Source: Budvicia diplopodorum
Lineage (GTDB): Bacteria; Pseudomonadota; Gammaproteobacteria; Enterobacterales; Enterobacteriaceae
Direction: 5' to 3'
Assembly: GCF_009800925.1 (NCBI RefSeq)
Contig: NZ_WOYF01000012.1
Span: 45,250-109,249 of the forward strand
DNA length: 64,000 nucleotides
The notes beneath the pieces were generated by a model. That model had not been told where the DNA came from, searched no databases, and saw only the letters and a program-made list of their open reading frames with translations. Positions 50,046 through 61,669 of this stretch are shown in pieces. The position numbers were made by a program, and so were the translations under genes. Positions within the stretch are counted from its first letter, which is position 1. Each line of letters opens with the position of its first letter.

Positions 50046-50543
50046 ATGGAATCATGGTATCTACTTTACTGTAAACGCGGGCAGCTCGCACGCGCTCAGG
50101 AACATCTTGAACGTCAGGATGTCCCTTGCTTTAGCCCTATGTATCAGATGGAAAAAATCGTCCGGAAGGAAAAAATGCTGGTTGATGAGCCGCTGTTTCC
50201 TAACTATCTGTTTATTGAGTTAGACCCGGAGCGCATCCATACCACCACCATCAGCGCCACCCGAGGCGTTAGCCACTTTATTCGCTTTGGTAAACTTCCG
50301 GTACAGATCCCGTTTAGCTTAATAAAAAGCCTGATGCTACAGCCAAAACCGTTGCTGCTCGACCCGACGCGACCCAAGTCCGGTGACAAGGTCATTATTA
50401 CGGAAGGCATTTTTGAGGGTCTTGAAGCGATTTATGCCGAACCCGACGGGGAAACCCGCTCAATACTGTTCTTGAACCTGATTAATCAGAAAGTAGAACA
50501 CCGGATTGAGAATCATCAGTTTGAAAAACAGCTGGAGTCATAA
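50046..50543 (+). CDS. rfaH: Transcription antitermination factor RfaH
   Basis: NusG paralogue of 165 residues that joins RNA polymerase paused at ops sites and promotes expression of LPS, capsule and similar operons. The N-terminal NGN domain ([46 protein letters not shown]) is followed by a KOW-type C-terminal domain ([18 protein letters not shown]) that refolds on activation. It is a single gene with its own terminator, convergent with hemB. Confidence 0.96.
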   Translation: MESWYLLYCKRGQLARAQEHLERQDVPCFSPMYQMEKIVRKEKMLVDEPLFPNYLFIELDPERIHTTTISATRGVSHFIRFGKLPVQIPFSLIKSLMLQPKPLLLDPTRPKSGDKVIITEGIFEGLEAIYAEPDGETRSILFLNLINQKVEHRIENHQFEKQLES

Positions 50544-50563
50544 GCTGTTAATCTATTCTAAAT

Positions 50564-50592
50564 AAACAGGCCGCAATCAAGCGGCCTGTTTT
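50564..50592. terminator. Bidirectional terminator between rfaH and hemB
   Basis: A perfect 11-bp GC-rich stem (50564-50574 and 50581-50591) with a 6-base loop, AAA before and TTTT after, between converging genes. Confidence 0.85.
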
Positions 50593-50624
50593 ATGTCGAT
50601 CATTGATACTTATCGGCCATCAGC

Positions 50625-51755
<1,131 letters not shown>

Positions 51756-51769
51756 TCAATACCCGCGAC

Positions 51770-52552
51770 TTAAACCAGCCCGAGTAAACGATAGGCATTC
51801 TGCTGAGTTATTTCGCCTAACTGATGTGGATCTTCATTTCTTAACTTAGCGACCTGTTCAAGAATATGAGCCATATAGGCGGGCTCATTACGCCTAGAGG
51901 TAGGTTTAGGCGTGAGATCCCGTGGTAATAAGTAAGGCGCATCGGTCTCCAACAAAAGCCGATCGGCCGCAATCAGTGGCACCAGTTCCCGCAGCTCAAG
52001 CCCCCGGCGCTCATCGCAAACCCAACCGGTAATCCCAACATACAGCCCTAACGCAAGATAAGCCTCCAGCGCCTGACGATTATCGGTAAAACAGTGGACC
52101 ACAGCGGCCGGAACCTTTGATAACCAAGGCTTGAGCAATTCAATAAAGCGATGATGGGCGTCGCGACAGTGAAGAAATAGCGGCATATTCAACTCAGCGG
52201 CCATTGCTAACTGCGCGCTAAAGGCCTTTTCCTGATCCGCTGGCGTTGAAAAATTACGGTTAAAATCCAGCCCGCATTCACCGACAGCCACGACCTGAGG
52301 TAATTTAACCAGCTGATAAATTTGTTGCTCACAATCATCGTTCCAGCTGGAAGCATCGTGGGGGTGAACGCCAGCGGTACTCCAGCAATAATCGGGATAC
52401 TCGCTTGATAGCTGGCTGGCCGCCACGCTCTCTTTCAGACTAGTGCCGGTAATCAGCATACCATTCACACCGGCCAGTTTGGCTCTGCTAACCACGTCAT
52501 GCCTGTCCTGAGCAAATTGACGGTTAGTCAAATTCACACCGATATCAAACAT
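51770..52552 (-). CDS. tatD: 3'-5' DNA/RNA exonuclease TatD
   Basis: TatD-family metal-dependent nuclease of 260 residues. Metal ligands are visible in the N-terminal MFDIGVNLT (a variant of the DxHxH site), [19 protein letters not shown] and [14 protein letters not shown]. It has a role in DNA repair and fragmentation rather than in Tat export itself. It follows tatC by 111 bp, with a weak hairpin between. Confidence 0.94.
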   Translation of the reverse strand: MFDIGVNLTNRQFAQDRHDVVSRAKLAGVNGMLITGTSLKESVAASQLSSEYPDYCWSTAGVHPHDASSWNDDCEQQIYQLVKLPQVVAVGECGLDFNRNFSTPADQEKAFSAQLAMAAELNMPLFLHCRDAHHRFIELLKPWLSKVPAAVVHCFTDNRQALEAYLALGLYVGITGWVCDERRGLELRELVPLIAADRLLLETDAPYLLPRDLTPKPTSRRNEPAYMAHILEQVAKLRNEDPHQLGEITQQNAYRLLGLV

Positions 52553-52617
52553 ATCTAAAAATCCTTCATAAGTTAAAAGCCCGCTGGGCCAAGCATCACC
52601 ACCGGCCAGAAATACAC

Positions 52618-52637
52618 AAGCCGCCCAAAGGCGGCTT
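52618..52637 (-). terminator. Hairpin between tatC and tatD
   Basis: An 8-bp GC-rich stem (52618-52625 and 52630-52637) with a 4-base loop. The minus-strand 3' side is only moderately T-rich, so termination is probably partial. Confidence 0.45.
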
Positions 52638-52663
52638 GAAGAATCATAAAATATTAATTCGGG

Positions 52664-53449
52664 TTATACCGTAGGTTTTTCGTTCTCGTTCTCTTGTTCG
52701 TCTTCTTCATTCTGTGCAGCCGCGTTACGGCCTTTTCCTTCATAGAACCGGGAGAAAAAAAGACCAATTTCAAACAGAATGCACATCGGGATAGCCAACA
52801 GCGTTTGGGAGAAAACGTCCGGAGGCGTCAACAGCATGCCAACAACAAAAGCACCTACCACAATATACGGACGCTTCTTTTTCAACTCAGCGCTAGTCGT
52901 TACACCACTCCAGCACAGCAGGATAATGGCTACCGGGACTTCAAACGCCACGCCAAAGGCAAAGAACAGAGCCATGACGAAATCGAGATAGTTATTAATA
53001 TCGGTGGATATTAATATTCCTTCCGGTGCCGTTTTAACGAAAAAGCCAAAGGCTAACGGGAACACCACAAAATAAGCAAACGACATACCCAGATAAAACA
53101 AAAAGGTACTAGAAAACAGTAACGGCATCATCAGCCGACGTTCATGCTTATAAAGCGCCGGAGCAATGAAAGACCACACCTGATAAAGAATAAAAGGTGC
53201 AGAAATAAATACCGAAACAATCATGGTTAACTTAATTGGCGTTAGAAACGGTGATGCAACGTCAGTTGCAATCATGCTTGAGCCTTTCGGTAACTGGCTC
53301 ATTAACGGTGCAGACACCATGTGGTAAATATCATTTGAAAAATAAACTAGCGCCAGAAATACGACGAGGATACAGATTATCGCCCGCAATAAACGGGACC
53401 GTAACTCAATCAAATGACTGATCAGCGGTTGGGTATCTTCTACGGCCAT
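52664..53449 (-). CDS. tatC: Sec-independent protein translocase TatC
   Basis: Core receptor of twin-arginine translocation, 261 residues, with six membrane helices. [13 protein letters not shown] is the conserved cytoplasmic N-terminus that reads the signal peptide. [19 protein letters not shown] and [14 protein letters not shown] are family blocks. The C-terminal tail is acidic ([10 protein letters not shown]). It begins 3 bp after the tatB stop. Confidence 0.97.
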   Translation of the reverse strand: MAVEDTQPLISHLIELRSRLLRAIICILVVFLALVYFSNDIYHMVSAPLMSQLPKGSSMIATDVASPFLTPIKLTMIVSVFISAPFILYQVWSFIAPALYKHERRLMMPLLFSSTFLFYLGMSFAYFVVFPLAFGFFVKTAPEGILISTDINNYLDFVMALFFAFGVAFEVPVAIILLCWSGVTTSAELKKKRPYIVVGAFVVGMLLTPPDVFSQTLLAIPMCILFEIGLFFSRFYEGKGRNAAAQNEEDEQENENEKPTV

Positions 53450-53452
53450 GGA

Positions 53453-53953
53453 TTAAGTTTCACTGTCAGATTTATGAGTAGAGACTGGTGTCGGTTTAGC
53501 GGTCACTTCATCAGCGACGGGCGTAGATGTAGATTCAACAAAAGCAGGTTTATGCTCTGTTTCACTCACCTCTGCTGCCATCGTGGTTTCACTGACGGGT
53601 GTCGATACGGCGGTTGGAACCAATGGCTGCACAGGTGTTTCAACCACCTTATTCAGATCGCTCTGAATGGTGTTCTTCATACCGCTAGCAATCTCTTTTA
53701 GCTCATCCATTGAAGCCTTCAGCTCAGGAGATAAATTCTGTAAGCCCGCACTCTCAGCCTTCTTCAGGCCTTCTTTGAGTTCTTGCAGTTTTAATTCCTG
53801 AGTCAGCTCATTTTGAACAGAAGTTGCCAGCGATCGCATTGCCCTGAGCCAGCCCGTTACCGTTTTTACGGCTACCGGTAACCGCTCCGGACCAAGGACG
53901 ATCAGACCGATTACCAGTACAACGACTATTTCACCAAATCCTATATCGAACAC
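53453..53953 (-). CDS. tatB: Sec-independent protein translocase TatB
   Basis: Tat component of 166 residues: a short N-terminal membrane helix with Glu8 ([26 protein letters not shown]), an amphipathic helix to about residue 60, and a Pro/Thr/Val-rich variable tail. It pairs with TatC in the receptor complex. It is separated from tatA by 3 bp and from tatC by 3 bp. Confidence 0.96.
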   Translation of the reverse strand: MFDIGFGEIVVVLVIGLIVLGPERLPVAVKTVTGWLRAMRSLATSVQNELTQELKLQELKEGLKKAESAGLQNLSPELKASMDELKEIASGMKNTIQSDLNKVVETPVQPLVPTAVSTPVSETTMAAEVSETEHKPAFVESTSTPVADEVTAKPTPVSTHKSDSET

Positions 53954-53956
53954 GGC

Positions 53957-54235
53957 TTACACCTGCTCTTTATTCTGGCTCTTTTGCTCTTCGGTTTTCA
54001 CCGCGGGCTGCTGCTGTTCTTGAATTGATTTCACATCAAAATCAGCGTCTTGATCTTTTTGTGGTACTTCTTTAGCTGCGGGAGTGGCAGTCGTTTCATC
54101 ATCACCCATGGCTTTTTTAAAGCCTTTTACAGATGCACCCAAGTCGGAACCGAGTGTACGCAGTTTTTTAGTTCCAAACAGTAATACGACAATCGCTACA
54201 ATTATCAGTAACTGCCAAATGCTAATTCCAGCCAT
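53957..54235 (-). CDS. tatA: Sec-independent protein translocase TatA
   Basis: Pore-forming Tat subunit of 92 residues. The membrane helix [18 protein letters not shown] is followed by the [24 protein letters not shown] amphipathic helix and an acidic, Gln-rich tail. It is the first of the tatA-tatB-tatC order, 80 bp after ubiB. That gap has no clear terminator, so read-through from the ubi genes is possible. Confidence 0.97.
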   Translation of the reverse strand: MAGISIWQLLIIVAIVVLLFGTKKLRTLGSDLGASVKGFKKAMGDDETTATPAAKEVPQKDQDADFDVKSIQEQQQPAVKTEEQKSQNKEQV

Positions 54236-54315
54236 GTGATGAGCCTCTATAGATAACGGATTAATCCATCTTTGCCGTAGTATACGGCAGTTTCATTAAG
54301 CTGCAGTAACTTTCT

Positions 54316-55947
54316 TTAAGCAGCTTTTATCCAACCAACTACCCAAACTGCAATACCTGCGCCCGCCAAATAAGTTGGCCAGACCGGTATATGATTTGAG
54401 AACAAAATGGTAGCACTAACTAACAATGTAGCACCTACCCCAAAAAGGTAACGAGACTGATTCTGTCTCTTACTTTTGACATAAAGCCGGACACTGAGTT
54501 TATCAATACTATGCTGTAATTCTTTGTGCTGCCGCAAACTGTTGTAAAACAGTTCAGGCAATTCCGGTAATTTTTCTACCCAGAACGGCGTTTTCTCTTT
54601 CAGGGACCGGATCAGTGCAGGAATACCAACCTGATCCCGCATCCACGACTCAAGGAATGGTTTAGCCGTGGTCCACAGGTCGAGCTGAGGATAAAGCTGA
54701 CGTCCTAAGCCTTCGATATACAATAGTGTTTTTTGCAACAGCACTAGCTGTGGCTGAACTTCCATATTAAACCGGCGGGCAGTATTGAATAGGTTAAGCA
54801 ATACGTGGCCGAAAGAGATCTCAGACAGCGGTTTTTCAAAAATAGGCTCACATACCGTACGAATAGCAAACTCAAACTCTTCAACGTTGGTATCCGGTGG
54901 AACCCAGCCGGAGTCCACGTGTAGTTCAGCCACCTTTCGGTAATCACGGTTAAAAAATGCGATAAAGTTCCCAGCCAGATAGCGTTTATCATCTTTACTC
55001 AACGAACCAACAATGCCGCAATCGATACCAATAAATTGGGGGTTATCCGGCGTGGAGTAACTCACAAAAATATTTCCCGGATGCATATCGGCATGGAAAA
55101 AACTATCGCGAAACACCTGAGTAAAGAAAACCTGTACGCCACGCTCAGCCAGCAGCTTCATGTTAGTACCGTTGGCTTCTAACGCCGCAATGTCTGAAAC
55201 CGGAATACCATAAATACGCTCCATGACCAGCACATTTTCGTGGCAATAATCTGAGAATATTTCCGGCACATAGAGCATAGGGCTGCCGTCAAAATTACGA
55301 CGAAGCTGAATAGTATTTGCCGCTTCGCGCAGCAGATTGAGTTCGTCTAACAGCGTCTTTTCATATTCATATACCACTTCGCGTGGTTTCAGGCGGCGAC
55401 CATCCGGCAGTAGCTTAGGAACCCACCCTGCTAAGCGATACATCAAACGAATATCGGCTTCAATAATCGGCCGAATATCGGGGCGGATAACTTTGATCAC
55501 CACTTCTCTGCCGTTACTTTTCAAAACGGCAGTATGTACTTGAGCAATAGACGCAGAAGCTAACGCCTGAACTTCGAAATCATCAAACCACTGCTCAAGA
55601 TCCCCCCCCATGGAGGCTTCGATTTGTTCACGGGCCAGAGCGCCGTCAAAGGGTGCAACCTGATCTTGTAATAGCGCCAGTTGGTCTGCAATCACTGGTG
55701 GAAACAGATCCCGGCGCGTAGACATCATTTGCCCGAACTTAATCCATACCGGGCCCAAAGTCTGCAGTGCCAAACGTAAACGTTCGCCCAACTCTTTTTC
55801 CGGATATTGATTCTTCATCCAGAAAAGCGCACGGCAGCCATATCTTAGCGGCCAGGTTAAACGCATTTTAGGAATAAGCTCATCTAAACCATGGGTGAGA
55901 AAAACGCGGATAATTGCGTAAAAACGCAAAAACTCAGACGGAGTCAT
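54316..55947 (-). CDS. ubiB: Ubiquinone biosynthesis atypical kinase UbiB
   Basis: ADCK/ABC1-family protein of 543 residues. [17 protein letters not shown] is the KxGQ-type extension, ASIAQVH is the Ala-rich loop, and [10 protein letters not shown] holds the catalytic loop. Two hydrophobic segments at the C-terminus (about 497-540) anchor it to the inner membrane. It is needed for ubiquinone synthesis. Its start overlaps the ubiJ stop by 4 bp. Confidence 0.96.
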   Translation of the reverse strand: MTPSEFLRFYAIIRVFLTHGLDELIPKMRLTWPLRYGCRALFWMKNQYPEKELGERLRLALQTLGPVWIKFGQMMSTRRDLFPPVIADQLALLQDQVAPFDGALAREQIEASMGGDLEQWFDDFEVQALASASIAQVHTAVLKSNGREVVIKVIRPDIRPIIEADIRLMYRLAGWVPKLLPDGRRLKPREVVYEYEKTLLDELNLLREAANTIQLRRNFDGSPMLYVPEIFSDYCHENVLVMERIYGIPVSDIAALEANGTNMKLLAERGVQVFFTQVFRDSFFHADMHPGNIFVSYSTPDNPQFIGIDCGIVGSLSKDDKRYLAGNFIAFFNRDYRKVAELHVDSGWVPPDTNVEEFEFAIRTVCEPIFEKPLSEISFGHVLLNLFNTARRFNMEVQPQLVLLQKTLLYIEGLGRQLYPQLDLWTTAKPFLESWMRDQVGIPALIRSLKEKTPFWVEKLPELPELFYNSLRQHKELQHSIDKLSVRLYVKSKRQNQSRYLFGVGATLLVSATILFSNHIPVWPTYLAGAGIAVWVVGWIKAA

Positions 55948-56552
55948 CGGGCTTTCTCCAGCTTGTCTATTCGTTGTGCCAGAGAGTCTACCTGTTGGGA
56001 GAGGGCTTGCGCCTCATCGCTAAAATGAACGACTTCTAATCTGCCGGGGGCAAGTCGCCACTCATCAGTCATAGCCAGAGCTAAATACTCCTGCTTTTGG
56101 TCTATCCAATGCTTAGTTTTACGACCAACGGACTGAATACCCTGATTAATTGTTTCTGCTGCTACATCACCAATGTAGGGGGATAGCCATTCGGCCGGGT
56201 CCCATTCAGCAAGATCGATCAGCGTGACAAATTGCTGCATAACTTGCATATCGCCTTCAACAACGACTTCGCCATCGCGAAGCAACGCTGACAGGCGCTG
56301 GCGATCGCGCAGGGAAAACAGAGTGGGTAATCGGGTAATCAGCGTACAATCAGCCGGCTGTTCCCACTGGCTGACAACGTCAAGGTGATTAACGCTAAAA
56401 ACCAGCGTCAGCGACGTTGATAGCTCTTGCAGGCTAAGCTTCAGGGTTTTACCTGACAACCGATAGCTGGCTGACTGCATACTGCGATCGCGAAAGAGCA
56501 ATCTATTCAGAGAGGTTTCTATCACTCCAGCAATCAGGGGAACAAACAGCAT
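55944..56552 (-). CDS. ubiJ: Ubiquinone biosynthesis accessory factor UbiJ
   Basis: Protein of 202 residues with an N-terminal SCP2 lipid-binding domain ([23 protein letters not shown]) and a C-terminal coiled coil ([21 protein letters not shown]). In E. coli UbiJ scaffolds the soluble Ubi complex with UbiK. It lies between ubiE (12 bp) and ubiB (4-bp overlap) in one operon. Confidence 0.94.
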   Translation of the reverse strand: MLFVPLIAGVIETSLNRLLFRDRSMQSASYRLSGKTLKLSLQELSTSLTLVFSVNHLDVVSQWEQPADCTLITRLPTLFSLRDRQRLSALLRDGEVVVEGDMQVMQQFVTLIDLAEWDPAEWLSPYIGDVAAETINQGIQSVGRKTKHWIDQKQEYLALAMTDEWRLAPGRLEVVHFSDEAQALSQQVDSLAQRIDKLEKAR

Positions 56553-56564
56553 AGTTATCCTTCG

Positions 56565-57320
56565 TTAAAACTTAAAACCGCGGTGAAGAGCAACAATTCC
56601 CCCGGTTAAATTGAAGTAGTTAACATTATCGAATCCTGACGTTTCCATCATGCTCTTTAGGGTCTCTTGATCCGGATGCATTCGGATAGACTCAGCCAAA
56701 TAACGATAGCTACCTGCATCACGCGTAATGATTTCACCAATTTTAGGCAAAATATGGAACGAATAAGCATCGTAAGCGCTGTTAAGCAGCTTGATGACCG
56801 GTTTAGAAAACTCTAACACCAGTAAACGTCCACCCGGCTTTAACACGCGGAACATCGATCGCAACGCTTTATCTTTATCGGTCACGTTACGTAAACCAAA
56901 AGAAATAGTAATGCAGTCAAAATAATTATCAGGAAAAGGTAATGCTTCAGCGTTAGCCTGAACGTAGCTAACGTTTCCAACGATGCCCATATCACGTAGC
57001 TTAGAGCGCCCCATTTTCAGCATGGAATCGTTAATATCGGCCAGAACGACTTCGCCCTTCTCACCCACCAAACGTGAAAATTTAGCCGTTAAATCACCCG
57101 TACCCCCGGCCAAATCAAGAACCTTCTGACCTTCACGAACGGCGCTACAATCAATGGTAAAACGCTTCCAGATTCTATGAATACCAAACGACATTAAGTC
57201 GTTCATCAAATCGTATTTTGATGCCACAGAATGGAACACGTCTGCAACCATAGCCACTTTTTCATCTTTATCTACAGTGCGGAAACCAAAGTCCGTTGTT
57301 TCCTGCGAGTCCTTCATCAT
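56565..57320 (-). CDS. ubiE: Ubiquinone/menaquinone C-methyltransferase UbiE
   Basis: SAM-dependent C-methyltransferase of 251 residues acting on both demethylmenaquinol and the ubiquinone intermediate. Motif I is [16 protein letters not shown], the post-I acidic motif is VVLADIN, and [17 protein letters not shown] and [17 protein letters not shown] are family signatures. The length equals E. coli UbiE. It is the first gene of ubiE-ubiJ-ubiB. Confidence 0.97.
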   Translation of the reverse strand: MMKDSQETTDFGFRTVDKDEKVAMVADVFHSVASKYDLMNDLMSFGIHRIWKRFTIDCSAVREGQKVLDLAGGTGDLTAKFSRLVGEKGEVVLADINDSMLKMGRSKLRDMGIVGNVSYVQANAEALPFPDNYFDCITISFGLRNVTDKDKALRSMFRVLKPGGRLLVLEFSKPVIKLLNSAYDAYSFHILPKIGEIITRDAGSYRYLAESIRMHPDQETLKSMMETSGFDNVNYFNLTGGIVALHRGFKF

Positions 57321-57414
57321 TTTTCTGCCTGACTTGTTACAATATGAATTGATTTAGTTTATCAGAAATAGGCGATAACCCACCCACTGATATAACTCTT
57401 TTTTGTTATTGTTC

Positions 57415-58929
57415 TTATATATCAGAGCAATTCTCTAAACCTTCGGGTTTATCTATCGCTTCTGATTGTGATTCAGCTAATGCCGGCTCAGATATTATTG
57501 GATTAATGGGCCTTTTGACCTCAACGCCCAAAGAGCGAAAGCTCTCTACCTGTCCAATCAGGTTAGCACGCCCTTGGGATAATTTGCCCATCGCCTGACG
57601 ATAGTTATCTTGAGCTTTATCTAAACTCAAGCCTAACGCTGACATATCGTCAACAAACAGTCGCAGCTTGTCGTAAAGCCGGGCGGCCCGATCGGCAATT
57701 TGTTGTGCATTCTGGCTCTGATGCTCATAGCGCCATAAATTACTGATAGTACGCAGAGCAACCAGCAACGTCGTAGGGCTAACCAGCATAATATTATGCT
57801 GCAGCGCTTCGCTGATTAATTCAGGCTGGCGATCGATAGCCAGTAAAAACGCTGGCTCTACGGGTATAAACATGAGTACGTAATCAAGGGAACGTAAGCC
57901 GGGCAACTGTTGATAGTCTTTTCGCCCGAGCAGGCGAACGTGAGATCGCACTGAACCAATATGTTCACTGAGGGCCTGATTGCGTTCCTGCTCATCGTCA
58001 CTGTTAAAATAGCGTTCGTAGCTGACTAGTGACATTTTAGCATCAATAACGACATCTTTCCCCTGAGGAAGGTGAACGATCACATCAGGCTGCTGGCGGT
58101 TCCCTTCATCGCCACGAATATTCACCTGAGTTTGATACTCATAGCCCTCGCGTAAACCGGAGGCTTCTAATACCCGACTCAGGACAACCTCGCCCCAGTT
58201 ACCTTGGGTTTTATTGTCGCCTTTCAGCGCCTTAGTAAGGTTGATAGCTTCGCGAGCCATCTGCGCATTTAGCTGCTGTAGATTACGAATTTCGTGGGCC
58301 AGCGTATGGCGCTCTTTGGCTTCTTGCCCGTAACTGTCTTGAACCTGACGCCGAAAGCCGTCTAGTTGTTCACACAGAGGCACCAGCAACCGGTCTAAAC
58401 TTTGCCGGTTTTGCTCATCCACCTTACGGCCGCTTTGTTCGAAAATACGGTTGGCTAAATTTTCAAACTGAACACTCAGGCGCTGTTCGCTGCTAATCAG
58501 CAAGCGCTGTTTTTCATCAGAGGCAAATCGGGTTTCTTCAAGGCGGGTTGTCATCTCACGAAGTTCGGCCTCTAAAGCGCTATTTATACTCTGGAGGCTT
58601 CTCAGCTCCTGATTTAAGCGTTCGCACTCTTCATGCCATAGCAGCTGCTGCTGGCTCTTCTCTTGAAGGGTGGCCAGCCTGAAATGTAAATCCCGCTGTT
58701 CAACCAGCCCCTGTTGTAGCTCTTGAGCGCGCTGTTGGCGTTCAGAAAGTAAATTTTGATTATCTGACCGAGACTGTTCAAGCTGTGAGGAAAGTAGCGT
58801 AATTTGGCTTTCCTGCTGTAAATTATGGCGCTGATTATAGATGGCCGAGATCAGCCCACCCATTAATAAACCTATCACTGCTGCAGCGATAACTATCATC
58901 AAACTGGTATCCACCGCGCCTCCAGACAT
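57415..58929 (-). CDS. rmuC: DNA recombination protein RmuC
   Basis: Protein of 504 residues. One N-terminal membrane segment (about 10-30) is followed by a long coiled coil to about residue 210, rich in Gln, Glu and Leu, and then the RmuC domain (GNWGEVVLSRVLEASGLREG, DVIVHLPQGKDVVIDAKMSL). That domain has a nuclease-like fold, and the protein limits inversions between short repeats in E. coli. It is somewhat longer than E. coli RmuC. It lies upstream of ubiE, as in E. coli. Confidence 0.94.
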   Translation of the reverse strand: MSGGAVDTSLMIVIAAAVIGLLMGGLISAIYNQRHNLQQESQITLLSSQLEQSRSDNQNLLSERQQRAQELQQGLVEQRDLHFRLATLQEKSQQQLLWHEECERLNQELRSLQSINSALEAELREMTTRLEETRFASDEKQRLLISSEQRLSVQFENLANRIFEQSGRKVDEQNRQSLDRLLVPLCEQLDGFRRQVQDSYGQEAKERHTLAHEIRNLQQLNAQMAREAINLTKALKGDNKTQGNWGEVVLSRVLEASGLREGYEYQTQVNIRGDEGNRQQPDVIVHLPQGKDVVIDAKMSLVSYERYFNSDDEQERNQALSEHIGSVRSHVRLLGRKDYQQLPGLRSLDYVLMFIPVEPAFLLAIDRQPELISEALQHNIMLVSPTTLLVALRTISNLWRYEHQSQNAQQIADRAARLYDKLRLFVDDMSALGLSLDKAQDNYRQAMGKLSQGRANLIGQVESFRSLGVEVKRPINPIISEPALAESQSEAIDKPEGLENCSDI

Positions 58930-59022
58930 AAAATCATCGTAGCAGTTAAAAGTAAGAGAATACTGTATAAATGTCCAGATAGTTTTACCTTACTTTGCAT
59001 AATGTGCCGCAAAACTATCCGA

Positions 59023-59556
59023 TTAAAAGCTGAAATATTTAGCCAGCCAGTGTAAGCCAAACGCACCGGGTGCTAGCATTAAAAAGCCCCACAGCATGGC
59101 GGAAGCCAAATTAATCACCTGAAAGGTTTTTTGCTCCATACCACAAATGCCGGCCACCAGCGGAACCGTCGCCCGAAAAGGGCCAAAAAAACGGCCAACA
59201 AACACGCCGGGAGCCCCCCAACGATGAAAGAAGTATTGTCCCCGTACTAACATTTGCGGATTACGGGATAAAGGCCACATATGAGCCACTTTCTCTTTAT
59301 AACGCCAGCCGATCCAATAGGATATCCAGTCGCCAAAAAACGCACCCGCAGCGGCAGAGCCCCATAAAGGCCAGAACGCAATGCCGCTCTCGCCAATAAT
59401 TGCCCCAATGCCCAGCAGAATAACGGTTGCCGGTATCAGCAACGACAGAAAAGTAATCGACTCACCGAAAGCCAAAAAGAAAACAACCGGCAGCCCCCAC
59501 ATCTGGTGGTCACGAACAAAGTTCATCGTCATCTGAATTAGGTTATCAAGCGTCAA
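59023..59556 (-). CDS. DedA-family membrane protein
   Basis: Polytopic membrane protein of about 177 residues. The DedA/SNARE-associated core is clear: FGESITFLSLLIPATVILL, GAFFGDWISYWIGWRYKE and FVGRFFGPFRATVPLVAGICGM. Several DedA proteins flip undecaprenyl phosphate or other lipids, but the role of this one is unknown. An ATG 48 bp further upstream gives a Cys-rich, unlike N-terminus. The TTG at 59556 has AGGGGG at ideal spacing, so I prefer it (MTLDNLIQMTMNF). It is a single gene. Confidence 0.85.
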   Translation of the reverse strand: MTLDNLIQMTMNFVRDHQMWGLPVVFFLAFGESITFLSLLIPATVILLGIGAIIGESGIAFWPLWGSAAAGAFFGDWISYWIGWRYKEKVAHMWPLSRNPQMLVRGQYFFHRWGAPGVFVGRFFGPFRATVPLVAGICGMEQKTFQVINLASAMLWGFLMLAPGAFGLHWLAKYFSF

Positions 59557-59658
59557 ATCAGTGCCCCCTATGTTACAAGCACTACATTTAGCAAGATAAC
59601 CCACGCCAAAATCAACATTCTTTTAATTTTATCGAAGATCCCGCTGAGTATCCGCCCA

Positions 59659-59683
59659 CAAAAAACCGGGCCTTAAGCCCGGT
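59659..59683 (-). terminator. Terminator of the CstA/BtsT-like gene
   Basis: AACCGGGC and GCCCGGTT (59664-59671 and 59677-59684) form a stem with a 5-base loop. On the minus strand it is followed by TTTTTT, about 40 bp after the stop codon. Confidence 0.8.
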
Positions 59684-59721
59684 TGGAATATTCAAACGTT
59701 ACTGTTTTTAACTAACAGCAA

Positions 59722-61533
59722 TTAAGCATTACTTGCGGCTGCGCTGTCATCGATCTGTGAACCGCGAGGGCGGGCCAGCAGTTCACGCCATTTACCCAGC
59801 GCAGAGAACAGAATCGCAAAGCCCAAGACCAGCATAATAATAGAGATAGTACCGTTAAACAGGTTGTATCCCTTCGCTGACGCATTGAAGTAAACGTTTT
59901 TCATCATCCAGTAAGCCGCATAGTTTACCGTTACAAACAGGTAAGCCAGAGGAATAATACAGGTCAGCATATAAACGCGTTTCTTCGCTAAGCGTAAGAT
60001 AATCGTTGCACCGATAATCAAACCAACCGACGCCATTAACTGGTTAGATACGCCAAACAAAGCCCACACAGAGTTAATGTCGCCAGAGTTGAGTAAGTAT
60101 CCCCACAGCGCACAAGCGATAATGCTGCAGAAAATAGAACCCGGCAACCAGTCAGTACGTTTTAGCGGAGCCCACAGGTCACCCAGGAAGTCTTGCAGCA
60201 GGTAACGCGCTACGCGAGTACCGGAGTCAACCGCAGTCAGAATAAATACCGCTTCGAACATAATAACAAACTGGAAGAAGTAAGAGGCTAAGTGGCTGAA
60301 CCACGGTACGCGGATAAAGATGTCGGTCATACCAACCGCCAGCGTTACCGCACCACCGGTACGACCATACAGGTCTAAGCCGATTTCTTGGCTCAGTACC
60401 GGTAAGTTAACCACTTCCATACCCAGTTTTGCCCAAGCTTCAGCGCTAGAGTTAATCGCAAAGTAGTCAGCAGGATGAAGAGACGTTGCCGCGATCAGCG
60501 CCATAACGCCAACCACACACTCAGCTAACATTGCGCCGAAACCTACCGGTAGAATGTCAGACCATTTGTCGATTTGTTTTGGTGTAGTACCAGAACCAAT
60601 AAAGGCGTGGAAACCAGAGATAGCGCCACAGGCGATAGTGATAGAGATAAATGGCCATACCGGACCAGCAATAACAGGACCGCCACCGTGGATGAACTCA
60701 GTTACCGCCGGGAATTGAATTTCAGGGTTAATAAAAATAACGCCGATAACCAATGCACCGAACACACCAATTTTCATAAAGCTGGATAAGTAACCGCGAG
60801 GGGTTAATAACATCCATACCGGTAATGCCGTTGCAAAGAAGGCATAAATAGGCAGAATCAGGCTTACCGTTGTTGCTTTTAACGTCAACCACTCGCCGAA
60901 TACTGTTCCCTGAATATAAGGACCAATAAACACGCACGCCATAATCGCAACGATACCCACATAGGCGGCACCCTGCATTTTACCGGTTACACGTTCCCAT
61001 AAGCCTACGCAAATAGCGATAGGAATGGTCATGAACACCGCAAACGCACCCCAAGGGTTACGATCTAAAGCATGTACTACTACCATGGACAGACCGGCCA
61101 TAGTAATCGTGATGATAAACAACATTGCCAGACCGGTACACCAGCCAGCAATCGGACCTAATTCAGATTTAGCAACCTCAGACAGAGATTTGCCCTGATG
61201 CTTCATTGATGCAAACAGAACCACGGTATCGTGAACTGCTCCGCCAATGACACAACCAATCAATAGCCATAAAAAGCCGGGTAAATAACCGAACTGAGCG
61301 GCTAATACCGGACCAACCAAGGGACCAGCCGCTGCGATTGCAGCAAAGTGGCTACCAAAGTTTACCCATTTCTTAGTTGGTACGTAATCTTTGCCATCTT
61401 CAAAAGTATGTGATGGCGTAATCTCATTATCGCGCACCTGTAGTACTTTGCGCACAAAAAACACGCCGTAGAGGCGGTAAGTGATAGCAAGGATACAAAG
61501 AGTGGCGATAACAAAAGTAATCGCGTGTTGCAT
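59722..61533 (-). CDS. CstA/BtsT-family transporter, probable pyruvate uptake
   Basis: Inner-membrane carrier of 603 residues with many hydrophobic helices. Family blocks: YVPTKKWVNFGSHFAAIAAAGPLVGPVLAAQFGYLPG, SGFHAFIGSGTTPKQI, ILTAVDSGTRVARYLLQDFLG and WALFGVSNQLMA. It is about 100 residues shorter than E. coli CstA and BtsT as I recall them. Those are peptide- or pyruvate-proton symporters. Upstream are three BtsR-type repeats, and the next gene is the pyruvate sensor btsS, which argues for BtsT-like pyruvate uptake. An AGGAG site precedes the ATG. Confidence 0.9.
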   Translation of the reverse strand: MQHAITFVIATLCILAITYRLYGVFFVRKVLQVRDNEITPSHTFEDGKDYVPTKKWVNFGSHFAAIAAAGPLVGPVLAAQFGYLPGFLWLLIGCVIGGAVHDTVVLFASMKHQGKSLSEVAKSELGPIAGWCTGLAMLFIITITMAGLSMVVVHALDRNPWGAFAVFMTIPIAICVGLWERVTGKMQGAAYVGIVAIMACVFIGPYIQGTVFGEWLTLKATTVSLILPIYAFFATALPVWMLLTPRGYLSSFMKIGVFGALVIGVIFINPEIQFPAVTEFIHGGGPVIAGPVWPFISITIACGAISGFHAFIGSGTTPKQIDKWSDILPVGFGAMLAECVVGVMALIAATSLHPADYFAINSSAEAWAKLGMEVVNLPVLSQEIGLDLYGRTGGAVTLAVGMTDIFIRVPWFSHLASYFFQFVIMFEAVFILTAVDSGTRVARYLLQDFLGDLWAPLKRTDWLPGSIFCSIIACALWGYLLNSGDINSVWALFGVSNQLMASVGLIIGATIILRLAKKRVYMLTCIIPLAYLFVTVNYAAYWMMKNVYFNASAKGYNLFNGTISIIMLVLGFAILFSALGKWRELLARPRGSQIDDSAAASNA

Positions 61534-61605
61534 TGTCGTTCTCCTAGAGGTTTTTTCCGAGCGCTAACATACCCGTTTCTGAAAAACGACAAAGTTGAAT
61601 GTGTG

Positions 61606-61654
61606 TAAGCGGTAGCCTGACCAATTAAGCGGTTAAATTTACCGCCTGAGTGGT
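61606..61654 (-). promoter_or_regulatory. BtsR-type direct repeats upstream of the CstA/BtsT-like gene
   Basis: On the minus strand ACCACTCA (61647-61654), 13 bases, then ACCGCTTA (61626-61633) exactly fits the published E. coli BtsR (YehT) motif ACC[G/A]CT[C/T]A-N13-ACC[G/A]CT[C/T]A. A third copy, ACCGCTTA (61606-61613), follows after 12 bases. The array lies 73-121 bp before the transporter start. Confidence 0.85.
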
Positions 61655-61669
61655 TGGCAATTTTCCCTT

